Assembly (NCBI GenBank): GCA_002633005.1 | Contig: NMRA01000048.1 | Location: 987,397-1,044,838, forward strand | DNA: 57,442 nt | Origin: Phoronis australis | Taxonomy: Eukaryota > Phoronida > Phoronidae | Direction: 5' to 3' | Shown here: one piece after another, positions 45,446 through 55,769 of the stretch | How the letters are laid out: each line of letters starts with the position of its first letter | Numbering within the stretch: position 1 is the first letter of the stretch | The notes under the pieces: generated by a model | The model's input: the letters and a program-made list of their open reading frames with translations, nothing else | Told to the model about the DNA's origin: nothing | The model's database searches: none | Made by a program: the position numbers and the translations under genes

Positions 45446-45524
45446 CTAGAATACCGGGGCGACGGTAATAAAAAGTGGAAATCGTTCTTTCCAAAATCAG
45501 GGCGACAAATTGGTAACTTAATTG
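45446..45524 (+). CDS. Candidate internal exon of an unrecognised gene
   Basis: A long pyrimidine tract and CCAACAG acceptor precede 79 nt that are open only in phase 0, reading LEYRGDGNKKWKSFFPKSGR then QIGNLI. A strong donor ATTG|GTAAGT follows. The composition (Lys, Arg, Gly, Trp and Phe in a sensible pattern) looks coding, and GC is above the surroundings. I do not recognise the family. The exon's partners are unknown; the candidate first exon at 42677 can join only through its weaker donor. Confidence 0.45.
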
Positions 45525-46320
45525 GTAAGTTTTAAAAAAATCACCTTCCGTGCCAGTTTGGAGCACACGAACAAAGACTATCGTGGTTCCAGGAATGAGA
45601 GGACAATCATTCGGTTGGCTATAAATATCAATTTATGGACCCAAAAGTCCCCCGTGTGTCCTTTGCACTTGTCGTAAAAAATTACACCTCTATGTCACAA
45701 GGGGGCGGCCACATTTAATCTCTGAACGATGCCTAATCTCGTAGTAGACTAGCGCCACTTCAATAAAAATCTATGGAGTAGACCTATATTAATTTAACAA
45801 AAGATCAGTTGAAAGTTTAAAATAGGTATTTGCAGCGCTTGAGTTATTCCACCAAAACCAGTTGAGAAACGTTTCGAGACAATTGTATGCAGCTGGAAGC
45901 ATGCGATGTTTCTGCCAACACGGAGTTCTGAGCCCGTGGTGAAGCTATGAACAAAATTCAAGCTCAAGTTCTGAAAGGGGTAAATTGGGAATGGCCGCTT
46001 ACGTGGACATTTGCACAAAATAGAGGATGGGCGATTACCCAAGCAGTGGGCATTTAAACCGAAAATTGACAAGTTGGGGATGGGTGATTACCCGGGCATG
46101 GGAGTTAACCTGCGAGTTTAAGCTATATGAGAACATGAAACATAAGAAAAGTCAATGAAATCAAACTCTACTAAAAAACTAGAAAACATAGAATATGTCA
46201 AATTTTATTTTACTAACATTTTCAATAGAAAAAATACAAAGAAAGATTTTCTTTGTTGTTTACATACAGCTATTACAAAACAACATTTGGTAACAAAAAA
46301 GCATTCCAAGCAATAACTCT
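45525..46320. other. No gene recognised
   Basis: There is a repeated word, GGGCGATTACCCAAGCAGTG, at 46027, matching one at 44086. A 92-codon minus-strand open frame at 45794-46072 covers this word and has no family features. Confidence 0.35.
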
Positions 46321-47075
46321 TAACATAAGCAACCCAAAACCTTGAAATGCACCCACATCTCAACCACAAACTGTATGCTTTCCAGGGGTTTTACTAGTTT
46401 CATGTAACATGATTAGACTAATTTGACCACTATGATATCAAAGCTGAAAATTGACAACTGCTGGTACATTCCTGAGCACCTGAATGCTCAATAAAAACAT
46501 TTGTTTAACATTTTGACAATCAACAAATAAGCATTATCTTGTAAAAAACTAAAATGGCTAACAGGTGGTGCTGGTAGTCCAATCTGTCCGATAATTGACT
46601 GATGTCATTGCATTCCCACCTCTGCATGAAGTTTCGGCAAAGTTATGCTGCTTTACCAGAAAGTGCTACAATGGTCAAAAACGTATGTTCAGAATTTCAT
46701 CAGGATCTGTCAAGTAGTTTTTCAGAAAATTGATGGACAAGCAAAAGTAATGAATCAATGTAACCCTTGTCTAAAACTAAAACGACCAACAGGCTACGAG
46801 AATCTGTCCAAAAATCGACTGGTGTTGGCGAATTCCCAACACATACATTTGTCATTTTGACAAAAATTGACAGACAAGAAATTCCTGACAAGAAACTAAA
46901 ATGGCCAACAAGAGGTGTCACAGTACACCAAAATCAATTGGTGCCAGCACATCCTCGCCATAAATAGTCTGTGTCAAATTTCACCAAGATTCCTGCTTTT
47001 CAAGCAATGGTAACCGTGGACGAAAACCGGATGGTATGGCGGCTGTATCCCACCATAAAGTTTCTGTAGGCACAT
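46320..47075 (+). mobile_element. Family A dispersed repeat, old copy
   Basis: Family phrases are recognisable though worn: GCACCCACATCTCAACCACA, GCTTTCCAGGGGTTTTACTAG, AAAATGGCTAACAGGTGGTG and the end CTGTAGGCACATAAAAAAG. It is more diverged than the copies at 21-35 kb. Confidence 0.65.
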
Positions 47076-47958
47076 AAAAAAGTAAAAGACATTTTACAGA
47101 TTAATTTGATCCCAAGTTAAAGACCTGGTTGCAAAATGCCCATGTGGTTCCAGTATCTGAAAATACTTACTACATAAAGTCATATTTTCGACACCCTTTC
47201 TTTATATTCTTTTCACCTTTCTTGCCAAAAGCGATTTTTTAACAGTATTTGACCCTTCTCTCTGAGCGTATGATTACCGGCTGTCATCAGTTATTTCCGT
47301 ACCCACATTTCTGGCTCATCAGTTCAGGAACTTGTCCTGAACGCCGCCATTTTTTCCATGTAACTGAATGTGCTATCGCTTGCTCGAAAAGTCTTCATTA
47401 TTTTGTTTCATTAGTAATATCTTGTAATTCGTTTGCATATGTAGAGTATTTATAGTTTGTAGTTAGTGGTTGTTGAATTTTTTTTTGGAATGTTACGCGT
47501 ACTTATTATGTTAACATAGCATTGGTGTTCAGTTCCTTACGTAGGCTGGTCGAACTCAGGAACCAATATGGGTCGAACCAATTTTTTTTCGTGTTGATTT
47601 TTTTTTCCTCATTTTGAAAAAGTACTTTGCTATCATCAGAAAGGTAGTGCATTCTACTCAGTGAAAATCAAAAAAGTATCAAAATCGGGGCAAGCAGTGT
47701 AAAGTTATTGCAATTTTGTAGCGAAATTTGGGTCACTTTATTTGGAGGACAACGGGATAAGTTACGAGTTTAAAACTTTGTGTAAATTGCTTTCGCCAAC
47801 AATTTACGGTGAAATTTAGTTAGACATATCTTTACTTTCTATTCTGCACGATTCAACAGTGTTCACCAAATTTCAGCCTCGCAGTTGTTACTCATTAAGT
47901 GATAAATATGCTCACAATTCCCGTTGGACTTCGTCTCATTTCTGGCGGCACCGACAAC

Positions 47959-48640
47959 ATGGCGACTTTTGCTGAACTGAAAGGCATGTTCAATCAGCTA
48001 CTTTGTAATTTGTGAAGATTTAACGTTGACACATTTTGACAAACGTTGCTACAAAAAGGAACTTTGTTCAATTTTTCGTGTTTCTTGTGTAAAAATATAA
48101 GATATATTCGAATTATTTTACTGTGAATTTCCTAATCATGTGATCTTACACTAAGCTAAAAAAATAGTTGAATTGATTTTAAAATGGTTTTTTGTTTGAC
48201 TGTCAACTGCTGTTCAAGGCTTGATTCCGTGTCACAAAAGGATTCATATTTTTCTAAATTTTAAGTCTCAATTGCTCTCAAGTCATGTTTTGTAACTTAT
48301 TGCTTCTTAATTCAGGTTATCAAGTCAACAATATGAATAATCTTCATTTGAAAAATAAGCTATGTTGGATTGTGAAGCTTCAAGCCTCCGATTCTTGTTC
48401 CTTGAAACTTCATATTTTTTTCAATCATGCTTGTCAAATTCTGGTGTAAGGAAACACTATTCCGTCACCATGGTAATAGTTACATGTATGTCCACTTTCA
48501 TATCATGGAAACTGTTGCTGTTGAATAATGTTTGTAATGCGAAATGTTGTAAAGTATTGTGCATTTTACGTTACTTGTTATGTTAAAAGTTTGCATCATT
48601 TTTGGTTAATGAATAAAAAATAACATTTTGTATTGGACCT
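47959..48640 (+). CDS. Candidate small two-exon gene (low confidence)
   Basis: An ATGGCGACTTTTGCTGAACT start at about 47959 opens a short frame (MATFAELKGMFNQLL) with a possible donor CTTT|GTAATT. A good acceptor (CTTCTTAATTCAG) at about 48315 starts a frame open for about 43 codons in the matching phase. An AATAAA lies near 48610. The product is not recognised, and conservation would be needed to trust it. Confidence 0.2.
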
Positions 48641-49474
48641 GTCATACTTATGTGCTTGAATGAGCCCAATATTTGGAGAACTGGAAAAAGGTATGCCTCA
48701 GTCAGAGAAGCACGATTATTTCCGAAAAAAAATAGAAAATGAGACAATACTCCACTAGAAGACAGGAGTACCAATTCATAGCTTTGAACATACCCAGTGA
48801 ATCTTATAATAAAAGATAGAAATTCTCAAAAATTCCAGCCCCCCATTCTTTTAGGCTTGGTGCACTCATACAAAGTCTGGGCAAATATCTATAGAAAGCC
48901 AACAACTTTGCACAGTTCGCCAGAAGTACCCAAGTTCTAAATAAACCTTGTTTGAGCGAGCGCTGCGGCCAGCAACCAGCTAGGCCTTAGCGTAGCCTTG
49001 GCGCAAAGCGGTAGCCTATAGGCCTACTAACAAGCTGCATTTTGACGATAGTCTTCACTGGTAGCTGGCACTGAGGCTAGCTAAGGTCTGCCGCGGCAGT
49101 GTGACACAGGACTAACCAGCCCGTAATTTCATGCAAGTGTCTGTGAAACTACCTTTGAATATATGCGGCATTTCTGATTTGAACATTTTATTTTGACAAA
49201 ACAGCTTGCAACCGCATGCATTTACCGTTCGCCAGTGTCTGGTCTTGATTCGCACCGGGCTCGATAGGCTACGGTCCCGAGTCTGGCAAAATAATTTCTG
49301 TCAAAATTATTTGCCACATTTCTTCAGCAAATTCGATAAAGTTGTCCGTATTTTGATTTTGTTAAAATTAAGGCATGCTATCGATTATTTTATCCCCGTT
49401 TGCAGGCTGGTAACAGGCACTCGTCCATTCACACTGACGGGCGTTTTCTTAGCCTGGGTTTCTGAACGAATTGT

Positions 49475-49527
49475 ACTTCCGGGTTCGCGGCAAGTTCAAA
49501 ATGGCGGTGTTTCTTCAGGTGCGAATC
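49475..49527 (+). promoter_or_regulatory. Candidate housekeeping-type promoter and first exon (MAVFLQVRI)
   Basis: An ETS-type site, ACTTCCGG, at 49475-49482 lies about 20 bp before ATGGCGGTGTTTCTTCAG (ATG at 49501). Nine codons then reach a strong donor, AATC|GTGAGT, at 49527/49528. ETS site plus ATGGCGG plus GTGAGT is a common layout of TATA-less animal genes. No downstream exon was identified with confidence. Confidence 0.35.
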
Positions 49528-50174
49528 GTGAGTGGCGCATTCATTTAAATTTTTTTCGAGTACGGACTTTGTATTAGTTATGGGGTAGGTACTTCTTGGA
49601 TCCTTATAACATCCTCTAACCATGTAATAAGGGTTAACAATGCATGTGACCAGGTCTTTAAAGAAATTTTATAGCATCTTTTATTATTTGCAGTTTTCAA
49701 TTTTACACACATACTTAACTCACATATTCAATACAAGAAAAGACTTTATAATTCTTGCTTTCAAATTCATTAACATGAGGTACAGCTTTCATACTCCAAT
49801 TTAATATTCTAGACTTGCCAGCCAAAGGCAAATGGTTACATATACTTGACAGTTTATGATAGCAAGGTGTGTAGTTCACCTATTTTTGTGCAATATTCTG
49901 CGTGATCTCACTTTTCTCAAACGCAACTTGCTTTAACACAGCCCAGAGTCCACATCTTTGGAACGTAATATCTCTGGACCAATCAGATTCATATGAAATG
50001 TTCACATACTGTTTCATGCACTGTTCTTCAAAACGGTTTTAGGAATTATTTTTAAAATGGCCAACTTTTGAATCAGGCTATCAATACGGATGTATTTATT
50101 TTCATGACAGACATGATCATATGACCTCATTAATGGTAGATTCTTCAACAGAGTTAAAATGCGTATTTTTGGAT

Positions 50175-50444
50175 ATAACTGGCTCAATAGCCAGACTGAC
50201 TTGTCACTAAGGTTCAGCATAACTGACTCAATACCCAGACTGACTTGTCACTAAGGTTCAGCATAACTGACTCAATAGCCAGACTGACTTGTCACTAAGG
50301 TTCAGCATAACTGACTCAATACCCAGACTGACTTGTCACTAAGGTTCAGCATAACTGACTCAATAGCCAGACTGACTTGTCACTAAGGTTCAGCATAACT
50401 GACTCAATACCCAGACTGACGTGTCACTAAGGTTCAGCATAGCT
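50175..50444. repeat. 44-bp tandem repeat, 6 copies, in an 88-bp higher-order pattern
   Basis: The unit is ATAACTGACTCAATAGCCAG + ACTGACTTGTCACTAAGGTTCAGC. Copies alternate strictly between AATAGCC and AATACCC, so the true period is 88 bp repeated three times. Confidence 0.93.
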
Positions 50445-50864
50445 TTAACACTGACACCACATTTAATAGTAACTCAAAATCTGGGAGAAGAGTTTCAAAA
50501 GCAATATTCAATATAGGTTGATCTTTCACACATGAACGGATTTTTACCTTTCCGTTTAAATATTCATTGTCAAACATCGACCACAAATAGATCTCGCTAA
50601 TTATCATAGAAAATCAATGTCCAAACAGGCGGAGTTTCATAACAAATCAGGACAAAGCCTGTCAGACAGAAGGGTATGTCAGCTTAAATCATGAAACAGA
50701 ATTACTCTAATTAGTGATTACCCTGTTGTAGCTTGTTTATATGCAAGGCTGTGACATCACCATGTCACAAGCTTCAATAATGAACGATTAATTAGCAAGA
50801 ACAAGCACACTTGCAATAAGAATGTATTAGAAACCTCTCTGTTAACCAGTCCATTTCTAAAATT

Positions 50865-50920
50865 CTCTAGCCTATTTTATGTTGGCACAAGGTTTCTATG
50901 CCAACCTAAATAGGCTAGAG
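50865..50920. ncRNA. 56-nt hairpin, miRNA-precursor-like or MITE-derived
   Basis: The arm 50865-50887 (CTCTAGCCTATTT, then GTTGGCA) pairs with 50899-50920. There are 13 bp, a 3x2 internal loop and 7 bp, closed by an 11-nt loop. Arm length about 22 nt is miRNA-like. It lies immediately next to the CAGGG-ended MITE at 50921, so it may instead belong to that element or an older one. Confidence 0.4.
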
Positions 50921-51168
50921 CAGGGCTTGGAATGACCAATGACAAAAAAGAGGAACATTTTTCAGGTAATGTTTCTTTGCATAAATAAATAGAATTGTGT
51001 AATAGAAACATTTTTTGCTGTTGTAAAATTTAACTGAAATAAACGTTTTTGCATGGATAAAGTAATGATAAAAAAGAGATGAACAAGAAGGAAACTGGAA
51101 ATCAAATAAGAAGAAATCGAAACCAAACAAGAGGAAATGCTGTTAAAAGATGATAATTACAAGCCCTG
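50921..51168. mobile_element. CAGGGCTTGGAAT-ended MITE, short copy
   Basis: The left end CAGGGCTTGGAATGACCAAT is identical to that of the 52403 element. The right end AATTACAAGCCCTG is its imperfect inverse. At 248 bp with no coding capacity, it is a deletion derivative. The CAGGG terminus suggests the hAT superfamily. Confidence 0.8.
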
Positions 51169-52130
51169 TAAGAGGTTGATGTAAATAGATCAAATAGATT
51201 CTAGATATGTAACGAGATCACCTCAGTGGTTTTCATGAAGACAATCCTCTCTGTTACTCAGTGAACAAGGACAAGTACTGGCATTTTATTTAAAACATGT
51301 CTACTATGCGCAAATTTATCATAGAACTGGGAATATCTCCACAGCAACCACTCAGTCACCAACATGATCACCATAAATCAAGAATGATGATTGTTAACAT
51401 CTATCTACAACAGGTTTTTCTCACTGTTCTACAGTTAAAAGACTGTGAAGTCAATACACAGGAAACCAAGAATCATATTTTTTATTTAACGTTAATTCGC
51501 ACAAAGCAAAAATGTCATTTCGTGGAAAAAGTCAAAATCATATTATTTCCGTCAGTCATGACAAATCACACAAGCAAAAACGAAAAAACAAAACCGAGAC
51601 AATAGGATAACATCTCCCTAAAGGATAAATAAACCCTACTGGGAAACTAATTGTCAATACATCATTGTTACCAACAACTCTCTGTACTTTAACACTATGT
51701 ACAAGGAATCTCACAGAGAGATCTGGGACATCTCATTTATTCAGAGCACCAACTGCAACTGACATCAAGGACTTCACCCCTAAAGTAACTTCAGGCTGTT
51801 TCACACCAGGTTAACTCAGCACTTGAGGAAGGTTTGTGTAAACTGTGAGGTTAACTGAACCTTTCTGACCAGCTTCGGTGCTAAATCTACAGCAAAATTA
51901 TCGCAGTTTGATCCGAGGAACATTGCATTTATTGCATGATGGATTTCCGAAAATTATTATTCCGAAAACATTATGTTAAATCTGACATATTGTATGGTGG
52001 GATAAACTGGTAGACTAGTGAATATTTGGAAAAAGAAATATCGAACCATGGCACTACACGTGTTGTAACTGACAGCGACATCTGAAATTAACTCCAATGA
52101 AACTGAATGTTAACCTTCAATTCTGCAAAA

Positions 52131-52215
52131 GAGTAGGCCTACACACCACAATAGCATGCAATTTTACCTACAAAAGAGCAGGCCTACACACCACAATAGC
52201 ATGCAATTTTACCTG
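52131..52215. repeat. Tandem duplication, unit about 45 bp
   Basis: Two copies of GCCTACACACCACAATAGCA + TGCAATTTTACCT, separated by ACAAAAGAGCAG, include the AGGCCTAC word. Confidence 0.8.
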
Positions 52216-52402
52216 CCAAAGTCAAAGCACAAACTACTGAATACAAAAGCTCACGCATCAGCTACCAAAACACTTAATAATTTAGTTGGGTCTAACAAAA
52301 GCACCTATCAGTACAATAACATTGAATAATACAGTAAGGTCTGACAAAAGATTTCACAACCTTAAAGGGACATTCTTAGTTAAAAAGAAACTTTAGAGAA
52401 AT

Positions 52403-52935
52403 CAGGGCTTGGAATGACCAATGACAAAAAACGCGGAAACTTTGAAACTTTTACGGCCCAAATCATGCCAGATAACCAGCCTTGAAATGGTCAATGTGAA
52501 CCTTCCCCAACAAAAATCGGGAAGACTAAAAAAAAATACAAAAAATAAAAAAATAAAAAACAACAACGTTACCACCATCAGTAGCATGCGTCTGCGTCCT
52601 TTTAGCTTGCCTGTCCACTCCCGACCCACACATTTTTGGCTGCAGAGTGGTAGTATTTGTCGCCGCGCTTAACAATAACACCAGACGCCATTGAAAATTC
52701 CACCACGCTGTCCCAGATGCCCCGGCAATGTTGACAATTTACGTTCCTCCGAAACATAAAGAGCAACTTCCGCTTTTTGAGGTGAACGTCGTCTGCAATG
52801 CCGCGGTAAGAAAGGAATTTGCCGCGGAAATTTTATATCAAATCCGATTTTTTTACGCGGAAATATTATAAAAAAGCGGAAAGCACAATTGAAAAAAGCG
52901 GAAATCCGCGTTTCCGTGGAAAATTCCAAGCCCTG
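52403..52935. mobile_element. CAGGGCTTGGAAT-ended MITE, 533 bp
   Basis: The ends CAGGGCTTGGAAT and ATTCCAAGCCCTG are perfect 13-bp inverted repeats. Both sides are flanked by AGAAAT, a possible 6-bp target duplication (hAT elements normally make 8). The right half repeats CGCGGAAA and AGCGGAAA words, and the left half holds two of them. It is non-coding; the open frames across it are fragments. Confidence 0.85.
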
Positions 52936-54794
52936 AGAAATGAGCAGTAGTGAAGAATCACTCCGCTTTGGACGCTCTGAGCCAAATCCCATGTGTCAAA
53001 TGGTAGCGTATTTACATGGTAAAGACACCAGCAATTCAGCAAATATCTGGCAGACAATGACAAGAATTACCAATTTGTGTAATGAAATCACAAAAACACG
53101 TTGTATTTTGTTGTTTTGTATCACTGGTCAAAGCTAATGACTTCAAAAACTCCATCCCATCCAACAATAGACCAAAACATGCATTTTTCAGCTGTGAAAA
53201 CTTAATGCCTCTTTTAAGTACAGACCTCTGAACAACAAAACAACCAAGTAACAAAAATAAATTAGCACACATCTCTGACACTACAAATGCCAACATGACA
53301 GTAACAACTACAAAACATGTTCAATAAAGTTCATACTTGGACAAATGCTCCCAAAACTTGAAATCTGGGATGAAATGTCAACTACTCTGGCAAGTTTCTG
53401 TGCCTAAAGTTTTCGAATCATATTTTGAGATAGTGATGCAATCACAAACTGTGTGATACACGAACCCACACTAGCTGAACAAACCTTACAAAGGAAATAC
53501 AAGTGACACAAGCTGCATTAGACCCTCATGTAAATACCCACAATTCTCTGAATCACAAGTTTTAAAGCAACTAACTTATTTTGACAAAACTGAAATTTTC
53601 TCTTTCTAGTCAAAGGCTGATTACGTTGTTGCAAACAAAAGGAAGTTGCCAAATGTTGTTTCAGGTGCCAACATAATTTAAAACTAATCTTATGGCAGTG
53701 TAAAATTTTCTCAATCTTAATTTTGATGAGATATTTTACAAAAGAAATTCTAGTGTCCACCAACAGGTGAAGAACTACCATATGCAATGAATCTCTAACC
53801 CTGCACACATTTGACCATGAGCACTGCAAACAATACAAACAATTCAGCTTAGGTTCTAAATTTCAATTGAACTGAAATGCTTAAATTCATTGGGTCCTTC
53901 AAGAGATTTTAGTATGGTTGTAGTGCACATATAGACGCACAAAATATCAACAAAGAGATTTGAGTTTTCTTTTGAATGCAAATAATACGATCTAGTAAAC
54001 AATAAGACAACATTATTTATTTAAAAAATCTTGGGACCAACGCACACAGACACAGGAACACACAGAAACACATAGAAGTGGCAAAAACAAAACCTACTTC
54101 CATAAGTAACAGAGAGGTAACAAAGTGTAAGCTGCCACAGTAACTAATACATAATGACAGATGACACAGTATGACTCAGTGCAATGTTTGTCACCTGAGC
54201 AGAAAATTGCTCTTTATCCATCTACCTCAATGCTAGCCTGTGTTGAAAGCAACATAAAGGCATTTAGAAACACGCCCAATGTTTCATTTGTGACCTACAA
54301 ATATAAAACATCACCCAAAAATCCACCAAATGACATAACAGTACGCCTGTTGGAGCAAACAGAGAGATTCTACAGTCTAGGATTTGAAGATTACATGTAC
54401 TCAGTATCAACTCTCTGAATACATAAACCATTTCATAATATCTCAAAATGCAAACTTAAGTTATCAAATGCTAAACAGACTAATGCATTTAGTGCACTCA
54501 ATGTTAAGTTCGTCTCAAAAATCATGACCAATATTGAACAGGACTGTTTTGACCTTTTGAGCAAAACATATTAACACCTTTAGTGCAAGCGATTAATGAT
54601 TAACGAGATCACTGCAAACATAAAGCATTACAGGCAAAAAGTGCGAGAATTATACAAACAGAAACGGAAAAACAAACACTGCCTTTCAAACTTGGTATTC
54701 ACAGTATGAAATTTTTGGCATTAAACCCAAAGTCTATTGCGAAAATTTCTAAATAACACAAATACACAAAAAATTCAACATCAGGAAGCGAGAT
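52936..54794. other. 3' flank of the mucin-like gene; no other gene recognised
   Basis: 53030-53180 repeats the SINE-tail phrases seen near 32690-32850 (TCAGCAAATATCTGGCAG, GGTCAAAGCTAATGACTTCA). A minus-strand AATAAA within ATTATTTATTTA near 54013-54020 could end the mucin-like transcript, giving a 3' UTR of about 780 nt. The remaining open frames are short and featureless. Confidence 0.4.
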
Positions 54795-55769
54795 CTAAAT
54801 GACATGCGAACCATAACTTTTGGCTGGATTCAGTTCCATGGATACCAGTGTTGTGTATGGCAACTCCCGACTTTTCGAACGGCGTCTGAACATAATCCAC
54901 ACGACGATGATTATAATGACCAATACGATGACAGTGATGACAACCGCTGCCACAGTACCAGTACTGGCACCAGATGTTGCCGAGGTTGGTCCTACAGAGG
55001 AAACCGGCACAGTTTGGGATGTCACTGGAGGTTTACTCGTAGTTGAACGAGGCATGGGCGTGACTGTTGGAGTGACAGACGAAGACATGATACTTTCAGT
55101 TGAGGAAGGAGAAATGGTCATTACAGTGGTCGAGTTAAGAACGTTTGTCTCCGTCGTTGTCAAATTAGTTGAAACATTGTAAGACGAAGATAGGAGCAAT
55201 GAGTTCGTACTGTTCATTTTTGATGCTGTAGACAAGACAGGTGTCATAAAAGATTTCGAAACAGTATGGTATGCAGATGAGGCTAACTGAACAGACGCAT
55301 TAATACTTGCTGATGATAGCACGTGAACTGTTGATGAAGGTACCAGACTCGGAGCCCCAGTGACTGATGTTGTTTCCATGGTTGCTTCACCTGTGCTAGA
55401 ACTGTTTCCAAATGCTGAAGAGGGAGGTGATGTTGAGCTGATATTGGTAGTTGTCGTAAGCATGCCGACTGAATTGCTGGAAGCCTTTAATGAGCTTCGG
55501 CTTCCGTTCACGGCCAGAGTCCCACTAACAGACACTGATGTTGGGTCAGGAACAAGTGAGGCTGTTGAGAAAGCAGACGGACTGGACACAGTGTGGATGG
55601 TAGAAAATGCTACACTGGAGGTGAGAATGTCTTCTGTGACATTGTAGGTAATACCACCCATCGCTTGGCTGTTGAGAAAGCTCGTGGACACATTCATGGA
55701 CAGACTTCCATCTGAGATACAGTACGAGAGACTTCCAAGGAAAATTGCAGCAAAACACCAGGTCTCCAT
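54795..55769 (-). CDS. Mucin-like type I membrane glycoprotein, 324 residues
   Basis: This is a single uninterrupted frame from ATG at 55769 to TAA at 54795. Residues 1-20 (METWCFAAIFLGSLSYCISD) form a signal peptide. Residues 21-272 are very rich in Ser and Thr with Pro and Val. They contain about ten N-glycosylation sequons (NVS, NVT, NGS, NIS, NAS, NST and others) and no cysteine, as in heavily O-glycosylated mucin-like stalks. Residues 273-292 are one membrane helix (VAAVVITVIVLVIIIIVVWI). The basic FRRRSKSR stop-transfer sequence follows. The 32-residue tail contains YTTL, a YxxL/I-type sorting or signalling motif. The function is unknown; an adhesion, receptor-stalk or glycocalyx role is inferred from architecture only. 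Such sequences diverge fast, so an orthologue may be hard to find. It is intronless within the coding region. Confidence 0.85.
   Translation of the reverse strand: METWCFAAIFLGSLSYCISDGSLSMNVSTSFLNSQAMGGITYNVTEDILTSSVAFSTIHTVSSPSAFSTASLVPDPTSVSVSGTLAVNGSRSSLKASSNSVGMLTTTTNISSTSPPSSAFGNSSSTGEATMETTSVTGAPSLVPSSTVHVLSSASINASVQLASSAYHTVSKSFMTPVLSTASKMNSTNSLLLSSSYNVSTNLTTTETNVLNSTTVMTISPSSTESIMSSSVTPTVTPMPRSTTSKPPVTSQTVPVSSVGPTSATSGASTGTVAAVVITVIVLVIIIIVVWIMFRRRSKSRELPYTTLVSMELNPAKSYGSHVI

Noticed and set aside
47249-47455. Open frame after a good TTTTTAACAG acceptor
   Set aside because: The peptide is unrecognised, no donor or partner exon fits, and it crosses an opposing ATGGCGG word.
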